Shown: positions 17,382-25,784 of the stretch, one piece after another | Numbering within the stretch: the stretch's first letter is position 1 | How the letters are laid out: every line of letters starts with the position of its first letter | Assembly (NCBI RefSeq): GCF_000738085.1 | Contig: NZ_JPRS01000004.1 | Coordinates: 1 to 64,000 of the forward strand | DNA length: 64,000 bases | Direction of reading: 5' to 3' | From: Cryobacterium sp. MLB-32 | GTDB lineage: Bacteria; Actinomycetota; Actinomycetes; Actinomycetales; Microbacteriaceae | Program-made: the position numbers and the translations under genes | Notes under the pieces: generated by a model | Seen by the model: only the letters and a program-made list of their open reading frames with translations | Database searches by the model: none | What the model was told of the DNA's origin: nothing

Positions 17382-18241
17382 CCCGCCTCGCAATTCCCAA
17401 GACCTACAAGCTCTACATCGGTGGAAAATTTCCGCGCAGCGAGTCCGGACGGGTGTACGACGTGCAGTCACACAAGGGTGAGTTCCTCGCCAACGCCGCC
17501 CAGGCGAGCCGTAAGGACGCGCGCGACGCGGTCGTGGCTGCGCGCGCGGCCCTCGCCGGCTGGTCGGGAGCGACCGGGTACAACCGCGGACAGGTGCTTT
17601 ACCGCATTGCGGAGCTGCTCGAGGGTCGCCGTGCACAATTCGTCGACGAGATCGTGCAGTCTGAAGGGGCTTCCGTGCAGGCCGCCACTGCCCAGATCGA
17701 CGAAGCCATCGATCGCTGGGTCTGGTATTCGGGGTGGGCTGACAAGTACGTCCAGGTCGCCGGTAACGCGAACCCCGTCTCGGGTCCGTTCTTCAACATC
17801 TCGGTGCCGGAACCGACGGGCGTCGTCGCGATCATCGCGCCCCAGTCCGGCGGATCCCTGCTCGGGCTCATCAGCGCCATCGCCCCGGCCCTCGTCGCCG
17901 GCAACACCGTCGTCGTCGTGGCGCACGAGACCTCGCCGCTCTCCGCGATCAGTCTCAGCGAGGTGCTCGCGACGAGCGATGTCCCGGGCGGCGTCGTAAA
18001 CATCCTCACCGGCTCTCCCGCCGAAATCGCACCGTGGCTCGCCAGCCACAGTGATGTGAACGCCCTCGATCTCGTCGGCGCAGGAGACCTCGAGTGGGTG
18101 GACCTGCAGATTGCGGCGGCCGACACGCTCAAGCGGGTCTTCCCGCCGGAATCGGGACCGGATGCTGCGGCCCCCTCTCTGGCGCGCGTCGTGGCCTTCA
18201 CCGAGATCAAGACCGTCTGGCACACGAAGGCGCTTCTCTAA
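17378..18241 (+). CDS. Half-length aldehyde dehydrogenase-like protein
   Basis: This 287-residue protein aligns with only the N-terminal, NAD-binding half of aldehyde dehydrogenases (YKLYIGGKFPRSESGRVYDV, GVVAIIAPQSGGSLLGLISA, PALVAGNTVVVVAHE, VPGGVVNILTG). It lacks the catalytic-Cys domain and ends with family-unlike sequence. GTG 17378 overlaps the full-length gene's stop. Since the two are translationally coupled, it is probably a structural or regulatory partner and not a pseudogene: the frame is clean and the same gene pair follows deoC in other actinobacteria as far as I recall. The perfect hairpin at 18306 terminates the operon. Confidence 0.85.
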   Translation: MTRLAIPKTYKLYIGGKFPRSESGRVYDVQSHKGEFLANAAQASRKDARDAVVAARAALAGWSGATGYNRGQVLYRIAELLEGRRAQFVDEIVQSEGASVQAATAQIDEAIDRWVWYSGWADKYVQVAGNANPVSGPFFNISVPEPTGVVAIIAPQSGGSLLGLISAIAPALVAGNTVVVVAHETSPLSAISLSEVLATSDVPGGVVNILTGSPAEIAPWLASHSDVNALDLVGAGDLEWVDLQIAAADTLKRVFPPESGPDAAAPSLARVVAFTEIKTVWHTKALL

Positions 18242-18305
18242 CAGGTCCGCCAGCAGCGGCCAGATCTGCCCGCAGCGGCCCTGTCAGCCCTGGTTCGGCA
18301 GCGCA

Positions 18306-18345
18306 CCAAACGGGTCGTTCGACGGATGTCGGACGACCCGTTTGG
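18306..18345. terminator. Bidirectional terminator after the deo operon
   Basis: Perfect 13-bp stem (18306-18318 / 18333-18345) with a 14-nt loop, between convergent genes. No T run follows on the + strand. Confidence 0.8.
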
Positions 18346-18359
18346 CCGTGACCGACATG

Positions 18360-18776
18360 TCAGGCCGTGTCGTTGCTCGAGTACGCCGTACCCATGGCCT
18401 GGGCCTTGATAGCCGAGAACTCGCTCTGCGTGATGGTTCCCGCATCCAGCAGCTGCTTGGCCTGCGCGATCTCCTGGCTCGGGGAGGACGTCGTGGCCAC
18501 AGTGCGGATGTAGTTGTCCGTGGCTTCACGGTTCTGCATGGCGCTCTGGGCCTGGCGCTCTGCCATCCCGTTGCCCCGCGCGATGACGTAGATCAGAACG
18601 GTGAGGAATGGAACGAAGATGAGGAAGACCAGCCAGAGTGCCTTCAGCCAGCCACTCAACTTGTGGTCCCTGAAGATGTCGGCCGCCACGGAGAACAAAA
18701 CAATCAGATAGGCGACGAAGACGAACGACCAGAACAGGAACGAAATGAAATTCCAGAAACTTCCCAGGATGTCCAT
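18360..18776 (-). CDS. Membrane protein with PLDc_N-like helices and SHOCT domain
   Basis: This 138-residue protein has two membrane helices (about residues 8-32 and 43-66), the second in the WLVFLIFVPFLTVLIYVIAR pattern of cardiolipin-synthase N-terminal (PLDc_N) helices. It then has a cytoplasmic tail ending in a SHOCT motif (EIAQAKQLLDAGTITQSEFSAIKAQ). Such proteins are common small actinobacterial membrane proteins of unknown role, often linked to stress. It faces the terminator at 18306. Confidence 0.88.
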   Translation of the reverse strand: MDILGSFWNFISFLFWSFVFVAYLIVLFSVAADIFRDHKLSGWLKALWLVFLIFVPFLTVLIYVIARGNGMAERQAQSAMQNREATDNYIRTVATTSSPSQEIAQAKQLLDAGTITQSEFSAIKAQAMGTAYSSNDTA

Positions 18777-18913
18777 GACAATAACCTCTCGAAATCGGTT
18801 TTGTGGTCTCGCACCGAGCGGTGCGGACCTCGATCGCGGACGACTGTACCCCGATCAGGTCTGATCTGCTGGACGTATGCCTACGTATTGTGTCGGCGCC
18901 CAGTTTGGGGCTC

Positions 18914-18919
18914 TAAACT
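18914..18919 (+). promoter_or_regulatory. -10 box TAAACT of leaderless SDR-like gene
   Basis: TAAACT plus 6 nt before ATG 18926. It independently supports 18926 as the original start of the frameshifted gene. Confidence 0.6.
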
Positions 18920-18925
18920 CATCGC

Positions 18926-20418
18926 ATGACATCGCGCAGAGTCCTCGTTACGGGCGCACCGGATACATCGGTGGACGTTTGGTCCCCCGGCTCCTGGAAG
19001 CCGGATATGAGGTTCGCGTTCTCGTGCGAACACCGCTGAAGCTTCGGGATGTGCCGTGGGCCGACCAGGTCGAGATCGTGAAGGGTGACCTGGAAAACAG
19101 GAGTTCGCTGGACGCCGCCTGCGACGGTGTCGACGTGCTCTACTACCTGGTGCACTCGATGGGCGCGGCGGGTGATTTCGAGAAGGCTGAGCACGCGGGT
19201 GCGGAGAACGTGGCAGCGGCGGCTGCACTCGCCGGAGTGTCCCGCATCGTTTATCTGGGCGGACTGCACCCCGATACCGACGCGCTCTCCGCTCACCTTC
19301 GTTCCCGCATGGAAGTCGGCCAGATACTGCTGGAGTCTGGCGTTCCGACCATAGCTTTCCAGGCCGGAGTGGTGATCGGTTCCGGTTCGACGTCCTTCGA
19401 GATGATCCGGCACCTCACCGACGTTCTGCCTTATATGCCCGCGCCGAAGTGGGTGCGGAACAAAATCCAGCCGATTGCCGTTCGGGATGTGCTGTACTAC
19501 CTCGTGGAGGCTGCCGATCTGCCCTCCGATGTCAACCGCACGTTTGACATCGGTGGGCCCGACGTACTGCGCTACGGGCAGATGATGAACGGCTACGCCG
19601 TCGAGGCAGGACTGCGCCAGCGGGCGATCGCGGCCCTCCCGGTGCTGACCCCCTGGCTTGCCTCCCAGTGGGTCAATCTCGTCACGCCGATTCCGCGCAA
19701 TCTTGCGATTCCGATCATTGCCTCACTGCAATACGACTGCGTCGTGCACGAGAGCGACATCGATCAGTACATCCCGTCGCCGGAGGGTGGGCTCACCAGC
19801 TATCGCACGGCCGTTCGTTTGGCCCTGGGCCGGATGCGGGATGGTGACGTCGAAACGAGCTGGCGCAACTCATCGATTGAAGGGGCGTCGAGCAACCCGT
19901 TGCCGAGCGACCCGGAATGGGCCGGCCACGTTGTGTACACCGACCTGCGCGAGAAGACCACCGCCGCAGCCCCGGAGGCCCTCTGGCGTGTCATCGAGAG
20001 CATCGGCGGAGAAAACGGCTGGTATTCGTTCCCCCTCGCCTGGGCCGTGCGCGGTCTCATGGACAAGCTCGTGGGCGGAGTGGGGCTTCGTCGCGGGCGT
20101 CGAAATCCCGACCACCTGCACGCCGGGGAAGTGCTCGATTTCTGGCGGGTGGAAAGCATCGAGCACGGCAGTTCGCTGAGGCTCCGCGCCGAAATGCGCG
20201 TTCCCGGCAAGGCCTGGCTGGAGATGACCGTCATCCCGCTCGCGGGCGGCGGTTCGGTCTACCGGCAGCGCGCAGTGTTCTTTCCCCGTGGTCTGGGCGG
20301 ACGACTGTACTGGGCGGCAATCCTGCCGTTCCACAGCATTATCTTCGACGGCATGGCGACCCGCATCACCGCTACAGCGGCCGCGGAAAGCCTCGACGTG
20401 TCGTCTGCTGCCGCCTAG
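18926..20418 (+). pseudogene. NAD(P)-binding SDR-like protein with DUF2867 domain, frameshifted near its start
   Basis: This would be a ~497-residue protein: an N-terminal NAD(P)-binding atypical-SDR half (to about residue 300) and a C-terminal DUF2867/polyketide-cyclase-like half (RGLMDKLVGGVGLRRGRR, GEVLDFWRVESIE, FFPRGLGGRLYWAAILPFH). ATG 18926 reads MTSRRVLVTGA, the start of the Rossmann motif, then loses frame at about 18956-18960. The next frame carries GYIGGRLVPRLLEAGYEVRV, so together they give the usual TGATGYIGG. One base is missing. It may be a real mutation or a consensus error; the alternative in-frame start at 18877 would destroy the nucleotide-binding motif. A leaderless -10 box precedes 18926. 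Confidence 0.8.
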
Positions 20419-20483
20419 TATGTTCGGAGAAGGGCTCGTCGGCCAGGAGCGGACGGGCCAGACCGAACTGTAGAGGAGGTCCG

Positions 20484-21043
20484 ATGTCAGCATCCATTGT
20501 CTTTGTCGGTGACGGCCTGACGGCCGGCGGTGCTTGGACTGAGTGGTTTCCTGAGTACGACGTGACCAACCTCGGGGTCAGCGGCAACACCACCGATGAG
20601 GTCATCACCGGACTCGATTCCATTATCGAACTCTCGCCGGACGCCATCGTGATCCATGTGGGAACCAATGATCTCGGTTGGCGCAAGTCCGACGAGTACG
20701 TTGTTCGCAATCTGGAGACCATCCTGTACCGCCTCCGCAAGGGGCTGCCCGGTACGCGGCTCCTCGTGCAGTCCGTCTTCCCGCGAGATCGTGACTTCGC
20801 CGACACGATCCGATCGATCAACCGGCATATCTGGCAGTACGCACCGACACAACACGCGCAGTATCTCGATCTGTGGCCGGCCCTCGCGCTGCCCGACGGC
20901 GACATCAACCCGGCCTTCTCGGAGGACCACCTTCATCTCACCCCGGAGGCTATCAAGCTTGGCTGGCCGAGCTCCGGCCCGGCCTCGCACTGCTGTTCGA
21001 CCGTCCACCATCCACAACGTCCCTTCCCATCCAACACGCCTGA
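20484..21043 (+). pseudogene. GDSL/SGNH-family lipase-esterase, frameshifted at the C-terminus
   Basis: This SGNH hydrolase starts FVGDGLTAGGAWTEWFPEY (block I, GDGLT), followed by NLGVSGNTTDEV (block II), HVGTNDL (block III) and DHLHLTPE (block V, catalytic Asp-His). After DHLHLTPE the frame is broken at about 20946-20950. In the +1-corrected frame the protein continues GYQAWLAELRPGLALLF and stops at 21043, the expected ending, for about 187 residues. Uncorrected, it runs to 21056 with unrelated residues. All catalytic residues lie before the break, so activity could survive. ATG 20484 follows AGAGGAGG. It is 66 bp after the SDR-like gene. Confidence 0.85.
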
Positions 21044-21053
21044 TCCTCGCGGG

Positions 21054-21059
21054 TAGGCT
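21054..21059 (+). promoter_or_regulatory. -10 box TAGGCT of leaderless DUF2207 gene
   Basis: TAGGCT plus 6 nt (GGAGTC) before ATG 21066. Confidence 0.6.
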
Positions 21060-21065
21060 GGAGTC

Positions 21066-22934
21066 ATGCCTCGACTGATGCGCCGCGCTCTCGCCGCTAC
21101 GCTCGGTACCCTGCTTCTGGTCGGCTTCGGGTTCGCCGGTTCTGCCGCGCACGCCACGGAGTCGGCGACAACGCCATCAACGGTGGCGAGCAGCACAGCT
21201 GACTTCACCTTCGATTCCTGGCACTCCGACTTCACCCTGGGGCTCGACGCCTCGGGGCGCTCAGCGCTCACAACGGTGGAGACGATCACGGCCCGGTTTC
21301 CCGAGACGGATCAAAATCACGGCATCCTCCGGGCCATCCCCACGGATTACCAGGGTCATCCGACCGACGTCTCCATCGTGAGCGTCACGGACGAGAACGG
21401 CGAGCCCCGCAGCTACAGCAGTGAAACAACGGGCGACGACGGCAACTTCCTCAACCTTACGATCGCGGCGGATGACTTCGTTCATGGGCCCCACACCTAT
21501 GTGATCACCTACGACCAGACCAATGTGACCCTGTACCCGGACAACGCCGTCAGCGAGCAGTTCTACTGGGACGTCAACGGAACCGGCTGGGCCCAGCCGT
21601 TCGCCGAGGTCACAGCGAGCGTGTTCGTCGCTCCGGAACTCGTCGATCAGCTCACCGAAGATCAGGCGTGCTACCGGGGCCCCGAGGGCGCCACGCAGGC
21701 CTGTGATGCGATTTCGGGAGCAGCGGATGGCTCGGGCTGGCGTGTCGACGCCGGGGCAACCTCCCTCGCGCCCTACGAAAACCTCACCGTCGTGGTCGAT
21801 TTCGCACCGGGGACTTTTGTGCCCCGCGACGATTCGTTCACGGCCAATGTCTTCCCGACCCTGGGACTCGTCGGAGCCCTCGCGGCCGTGCTCGTGGTGG
21901 TCCTGGCCGGGTTCCTGCGCGCCGGGCGCTGGAAGCGGGCGCCAGGGCGGCCCACCATCATCGCCGAGTATCTGCCGCCGAAAGGCGTCAATCTGCTGAC
22001 TTCCGGAGAAGTCTCCGGCCTCAGCGGCACGGCGATAGCGGCCCAGTTCGTGAGCTTCGCGGTGCGCGGAAACGTGCGCATCCTGGAGGAGACCGACAGG
22101 AAGAGTCACTACCTGCTCGAATTCCGCACCACCGACGGAGCGGACGAGGCGGAGCTTCGGGTTCTGGGCCTGCTGTTTCCGCGGCTGCTGCCGGGAGAAC
22201 GGCGCGACCTGAAGAAGAAGAGCGCGCCGCTGACAACGGCGTTGCAGAAGGAACTCTCCGCCGCACGCAAGGCCTCGCTGCGCACGGGGCTTCGAGCGGC
22301 GCAGGACACCGCGCTGCGCGCGTGGCTGCTCGTGGCTGCCCTGGCAAGTGTCGCGCTGGCCTTCGGGGCGAGCATGGCCGCCGTGGTCACCGTGGTCGGT
22401 GGATTCTGGCCGGCCGTGACCATCGGCGTCGCCATCCTGGCGACACTGGCGACCTTCGCCTTCGTCGGCAATTTTCGACCGCTCACCCGGAGCGGCGCAG
22501 AACTTCGTGATTACCTGAAAGGTGTCAAATTGTACATAGGCCTGGCGGAAGCCGACCGACTGCGCGTGTTGCAGAGTCCTGAGGGCGCACTCCGCTCGCC
22601 GTACCGGCCGGACCTCGACCGGGCCACCGCAGCTGAACCGGCGCAGGTCGTCAGGCTCTCCGAACGGGTGCTCCCTCTCGCGGTGCTCTTCGGCCAGGAG
22701 AAGGAGTGGTCACGCGTGCTCGGCCGGTACTACGAACAGTCCGGTACGCAGCCGGACTGGTACGTGGGAACGAACGCTTTCAGTGCCCTGTACTTCGCCG
22801 GTGCCGTCAGCGGCTTTGCCGCCGCCACGACGGCGTCCTGGTCCGGCACGTCCACGAGCTCCTCCGGTTCGGGAACCGGCGGTGGTGGTTCCTCGGGCGG
22901 AGGAGGAGGCGGCGGCGGGGGAGGGGGCGTCTGA
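21066..22934 (+). CDS. DUF2207 membrane protein
   Basis: This 622-residue protein starts with a signal peptide (about residues 1-32). A long extracytoplasmic beta-rich domain follows (DFTFDSWHSDFTLGLDASGR, HGILRAIPTDYQG, VITYDQTNV), then membrane helices near residues 265-285 and, as a pair, near 420-465, and it ends in a Ser/Gly-rich tail (about 25 residues, mostly Gly). This is the DUF2207 architecture (predicted membrane protein), whose role is unknown. Its stop overlaps the next start (TGATG), so the two are coupled. The Gly tail is low-complexity and could be membrane-distal. Confidence 0.9.
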   Translation: MPRLMRRALAATLGTLLLVGFGFAGSAAHATESATTPSTVASSTADFTFDSWHSDFTLGLDASGRSALTTVETITARFPETDQNHGILRAIPTDYQGHPTDVSIVSVTDENGEPRSYSSETTGDDGNFLNLTIAADDFVHGPHTYVITYDQTNVTLYPDNAVSEQFYWDVNGTGWAQPFAEVTASVFVAPELVDQLTEDQACYRGPEGATQACDAISGAADGSGWRVDAGATSLAPYENLTVVVDFAPGTFVPRDDSFTANVFPTLGLVGALAAVLVVVLAGFLRAGRWKRAPGRPTIIAEYLPPKGVNLLTSGEVSGLSGTAIAAQFVSFAVRGNVRILEETDRKSHYLLEFRTTDGADEAELRVLGLLFPRLLPGERRDLKKKSAPLTTALQKELSAARKASLRTGLRAAQDTALRAWLLVAALASVALAFGASMAAVVTVVGGFWPAVTIGVAILATLATFAFVGNFRPLTRSGAELRDYLKGVKLYIGLAEADRLRVLQSPEGALRSPYRPDLDRATAAEPAQVVRLSERVLPLAVLFGQEKEWSRVLGRYYEQSGTQPDWYVGTNAFSALYFAGAVSGFAAATTASWSGTSTSSSGSGTGGGGSSGGGGGGGGGGGV

Positions 22935-23269
22935 TGGGCACTCCTGCTGCTCCGACATTCACCCGCGCCGCGCTCGCTCCCGGACTCCTCGGGGCGATCG
23001 TTCTGCTCGCGGGACTCGCCCTGCTTGATGGCGAGGGCTACATCATCATTCGCTACGCCGTCAGCATTCTGGCTCTGATCATCACGGTTTTCGTGGTTCA
23101 GGCCAAGTCCTGGTGGTGGCTGCTCGGACTCGTTCCGATCGCCGTGCTGTGGAACCCGATTGCGGTCATCCCGCTCGAAGGCCAGGGCTGGGCATCCGCT
23201 CAGTACATCGCGGCTCTCATCTTCATCTTTGCGGGGATCCGAACGAAGGTGCCGGTGCAGCACGCCTGA
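22934..23269 (+). CDS. DUF6804-like small membrane protein
   Basis: This 111-residue protein has four predicted helices (about residues 15-30, 36-54, 57-76 and 86-101), with WWWLLGLVPIAVLWNPI in the middle, a pattern I associate with the DUF6804 family. Its ATG shares a base with the DUF2207 stop, so it is probably a partner of that protein. No function is known. The frame extends upstream to 22706, but that would lie within DUF2207. Confidence 0.75.
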   Translation: MGTPAAPTFTRAALAPGLLGAIVLLAGLALLDGEGYIIIRYAVSILALIITVFVVQAKSWWWLLGLVPIAVLWNPIAVIPLEGQGWASAQYIAALIFIFAGIRTKVPVQHA

Positions 23270-23379
23270 GCCGGTCCCGGAGGGCGTAGACTGGTGCCGC
23301 TTGGAGAACCCGGTATCCGACTCCACCGCACCCGCTACACAAAGATGAGCCGCAGTGCGAGATGCGCTGTCGAGTTCAG

Positions 23380-23443
23380 CATTCGGTGCTGTGAACATTC
23401 GGCGCTCTGGACATTCGGAGCTGCGAACAGGCGGTGCTGCCGG
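23380..23443. repeat. Four 16-bp degenerate tandem repeats
   Basis: Units 23380-23395, 23396-23411, 23412-23427 and 23428-23443, consensus CATTCGGNGCTGTGAA. They lie in the 252-bp gap before the SNF2 helicase gene; the rest of that gap shows only the palindrome at 23462. Confidence 0.85.
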
Positions 23444-23461
23444 GTTCGGCGTAGGGATCGA

Positions 23462-23479
23462 CGGCGTCTGTAGACGCCG
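23462..23479. promoter_or_regulatory. 18-bp palindrome upstream of the helicase gene
   Basis: CGGCGTCT-GT-AGACGCCG, perfect 8-bp arms with a 2-nt centre, 42 bp before the helicase ATG. Possible operator. Confidence 0.4.
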
Positions 23480-23521
23480 CAACACGTGAGCGCGGCTCGC
23501 GCGGCTGTGAAGTGGAGAACA

Positions 23522-25690
23522 ATGGCTTATACCCGCACCGACGGTTCGAACAACCGAGGCAGCGCCGGTCGACGAATGCGTCCGCGATCCCGAGACGATG
23601 ATGCTCCCATCATCCCCATCCTGGCCCGCAAGGTCCGTGAGGTTGAGGCGAAGGCACAAAGCGGCACCAAGCTCGGCCCCACGAACCGCACCAAGTATCA
23701 GGTCATCGCGCTCCTGATGCGTGAAGAGCGTGCACGGGTCAAAGCCGACGCCGAGCAGACGGACGCCAACCGCGCGGAGCTGCTCAAGCGTCTCGACGGC
23801 ATCGCCCAGATTCTCGCCAAGACCGCCGCTCGGGACACCAGCCTCATCACGCTGCTGGAGCCCGATGCTGGCGTGTCGACGGTTGCGCAGCGTTTCCGCC
23901 GCGACTGGCTGCTTGAGTCGGGAGCAGAGCTGAGTCCAGACGAGCTCATCATCACGCGCGAGCCCGAAGCCCAGCCCGTCGTTCCGCTCAACCAGGTCGT
24001 GCCGGCCTCGGTCAAGGCGCGACAACTCGCCAACCCCTTTCTGGCCCCCGATTTCAGTGCGGCCCAGGCTCAGCCGGTCGCCCGCCCGCGTCGTCTGGCC
24101 AATTGGGACCTGCTGGGGCCGTTGTTCAAATCGTTTGAATACGGGTCCGGCGGACAGGCGGCAAGCATGGACATGCCGGAAGCCCCCGGTCTCGACCGGC
24201 TGTCGCCGCACGGTATGGAGCTGATGCGCCATCAGGCGCGGTTCGTCGAAAGCGCCCGCCTCGGCCACCGCAGCTACCTGCTGGCCGACGAGCCCGGGCT
24301 CGGCAAGACGGCCCAGAGCCTGCTCGCGGCCTCGGTGTCGAACGCGTACCCCCTGCTCGCGATCGTTCCCAACGTCGTCAAGATGAACTGGGCGCGTGAG
24401 GTCGAACTCTGGACCCCGAATCGTCGCGCGACCGTGATTCACGGAGACGGAGACACGCTCGACGCCTTCGCCGACGTGGTTGTCGTCAACTACGACGTGC
24501 TCGACCGGCACCTGGCCTGGCTCGGAACCCTCGGGTTCAAAGGCATGGTCGTCGATGAGGCGCATTTCATCAAGAACCTCCAGTCCCAGCGATCCAAACA
24601 TGTGCTCTCCCTCGCCGAGCAAATTCGACGACGCACGCCCGGCGGCAACCCCTTGCTGATGGCCCTCACCGGCACGCCTCTGATCAACGACGTCGATGAC
24701 TTTCGGGCGATCTGGCAGTTTCTCGGCTGGATCGATGGCGACAAGCCCGCCCCGGCCCTGCTCCAGCGTCTCGAAGAGACCGGCCTGACCCCGGCGGATC
24801 CAGGTTTCTATAAGGAAGCCCGCGCCGCCGTGATCGACATGGGAATCGTTCGTCGCCGCAAGGTCGACGTGGCAGCAGACCTGCCCGCGAAGCGCATCGC
24901 CGACCTGCCGGTCGAGCTCGATGACGACCTCGGTCGCTCCATCCAGAAAGCCGAGCGGGAGCTGGGCGCACGCCTGGTCACGCGGTACAACGCGCTCGTC
25001 GCGGCGCGCCACTCCGGCAGCGGCCCCGTCGCCCCCGACGAGCACCAGCGCGAGTCGTACATCCGCGCCGTGGCCCACGCGGAGCTGGAAGACTCCAAGG
25101 GGCAGACCACCGGTGAGAATGTTTTCACCATGGTGCGCAAGATCGGCCAGGCGAAGGCGGGCCTCGCTGCCGACTACGCCGCACAGCTCGTTCGGTCGGT
25201 GGGCAAGGTGGTCTTCTTCGCGAAGCACATCGATGTGATGGATGCCGCAGAAGACCTGTTCGCCAAACGCGAGCTGCGCACGGTGTCACTGCGCGGCGAC
25301 CAGAGCGCGGTCGCACGCCAGGCCGCGATCGACTCGTTCAACAACGACCCCGATGTCGCCATCGCCGTGTGCTCGCTCACGGCGGCGGGCGTCGGCGTGA
25401 ACCTGCAGGCGGCCTCGAACGTCGTGCTCGCCGAACTCAGCTGGACGGCGGCGGAGCAGACGCAGGCCATCGACCGGGTGCACCGTATCGGCCAGGATGA
25501 ACCCGTCACGGCGTGGCGCATCATCGCGGCTCACACCATTGACGCCCGAATCGCCGATCTCATCGGCAGCAAGCAGGGCCTTGCGGCCCGGGCGCTCGAC
25601 GGATCGCAGGAGGAAGACACCTCGGCCGACTCGATCCAGGCCAGCGCACTCGTGTACCTGCTGACTCAGGCGCTCGACGGCCGACTCTAG
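23522..25690 (+). CDS. SNF2-family DEAD/DEAH helicase (SMARCAL1-like)
   Basis: This 722-residue ATPase shows a ~200-residue basic/alpha-helical N-terminus with no domain I recognise, then the two helicase lobes. Motif I is DEPGLGKT (residues ~258-265), motif II DEAH, motif III TGTP, and motifs V-VI are AAGVGVNLQAAS and QAIDRVHRIGQ. SNF2 proteins translocate on DNA and remodel or anneal strands; the single-protein bacterial form may act in DNA repair. ATG 23522 follows GTGGAGAAC; an upstream GTG is in frame but less well placed. No restriction or phage-defence partner lies nearby, so it looks like a chromosomal housekeeping gene. Confidence 0.92.
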   Translation: MAYTRTDGSNNRGSAGRRMRPRSRDDDAPIIPILARKVREVEAKAQSGTKLGPTNRTKYQVIALLMREERARVKADAEQTDANRAELLKRLDGIAQILAKTAARDTSLITLLEPDAGVSTVAQRFRRDWLLESGAELSPDELIITREPEAQPVVPLNQVVPASVKARQLANPFLAPDFSAAQAQPVARPRRLANWDLLGPLFKSFEYGSGGQAASMDMPEAPGLDRLSPHGMELMRHQARFVESARLGHRSYLLADEPGLGKTAQSLLAASVSNAYPLLAIVPNVVKMNWAREVELWTPNRRATVIHGDGDTLDAFADVVVVNYDVLDRHLAWLGTLGFKGMVVDEAHFIKNLQSQRSKHVLSLAEQIRRRTPGGNPLLMALTGTPLINDVDDFRAIWQFLGWIDGDKPAPALLQRLEETGLTPADPGFYKEARAAVIDMGIVRRRKVDVAADLPAKRIADLPVELDDDLGRSIQKAERELGARLVTRYNALVAARHSGSGPVAPDEHQRESYIRAVAHAELEDSKGQTTGENVFTMVRKIGQAKAGLAADYAAQLVRSVGKVVFFAKHIDVMDAAEDLFAKRELRTVSLRGDQSAVARQAAIDSFNNDPDVAIAVCSLTAAGVGVNLQAASNVVLAELSWTAAEQTQAIDRVHRIGQDEPVTAWRIIAAHTIDARIADLIGSKQGLAARALDGSQEEDTSADSIQASALVYLLTQALDGRL

Positions 25691-25694
25691 ATCG

Positions 25695-25735
25695 TGGTGC
25701 CCCGGCCGATTTGGGTCGGGGCCCTGCGGGCACCA
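25695..25735 (+). terminator. Hairpin after the SNF2 gene
   Basis: Outer arms TGGTGCC / GGCACCA (25695-25701 / 25729-25735) with an inner GC-rich stem, 5 nt after the stop codon and followed by a short A run. Probable terminator; the AT-rich stretch just after it (25740-25770) is the likely pfkA promoter region. Confidence 0.5.
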
Positions 25736-25784
25736 AAATGGTCTCCAGTAACTTTTTCATCTTTTTGTGAAGGAATAGAGCACC

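Noticed and set aside
23380-23443. Tandem repeats considered as a CRISPR array
   Set aside because: Units are 16 bp, directly adjacent without spacers, degenerate, and no cas genes are nearby. The same applies to 5291-5346 and 27085-27180.
22730-25228. 832-residue open frame on the minus strand
   Set aside because: It lies antisense to the DUF2207 tail, the small membrane gene and the SNF2 helicase, and has no recognisable domain; long antisense frames are common in GC-rich DNA.
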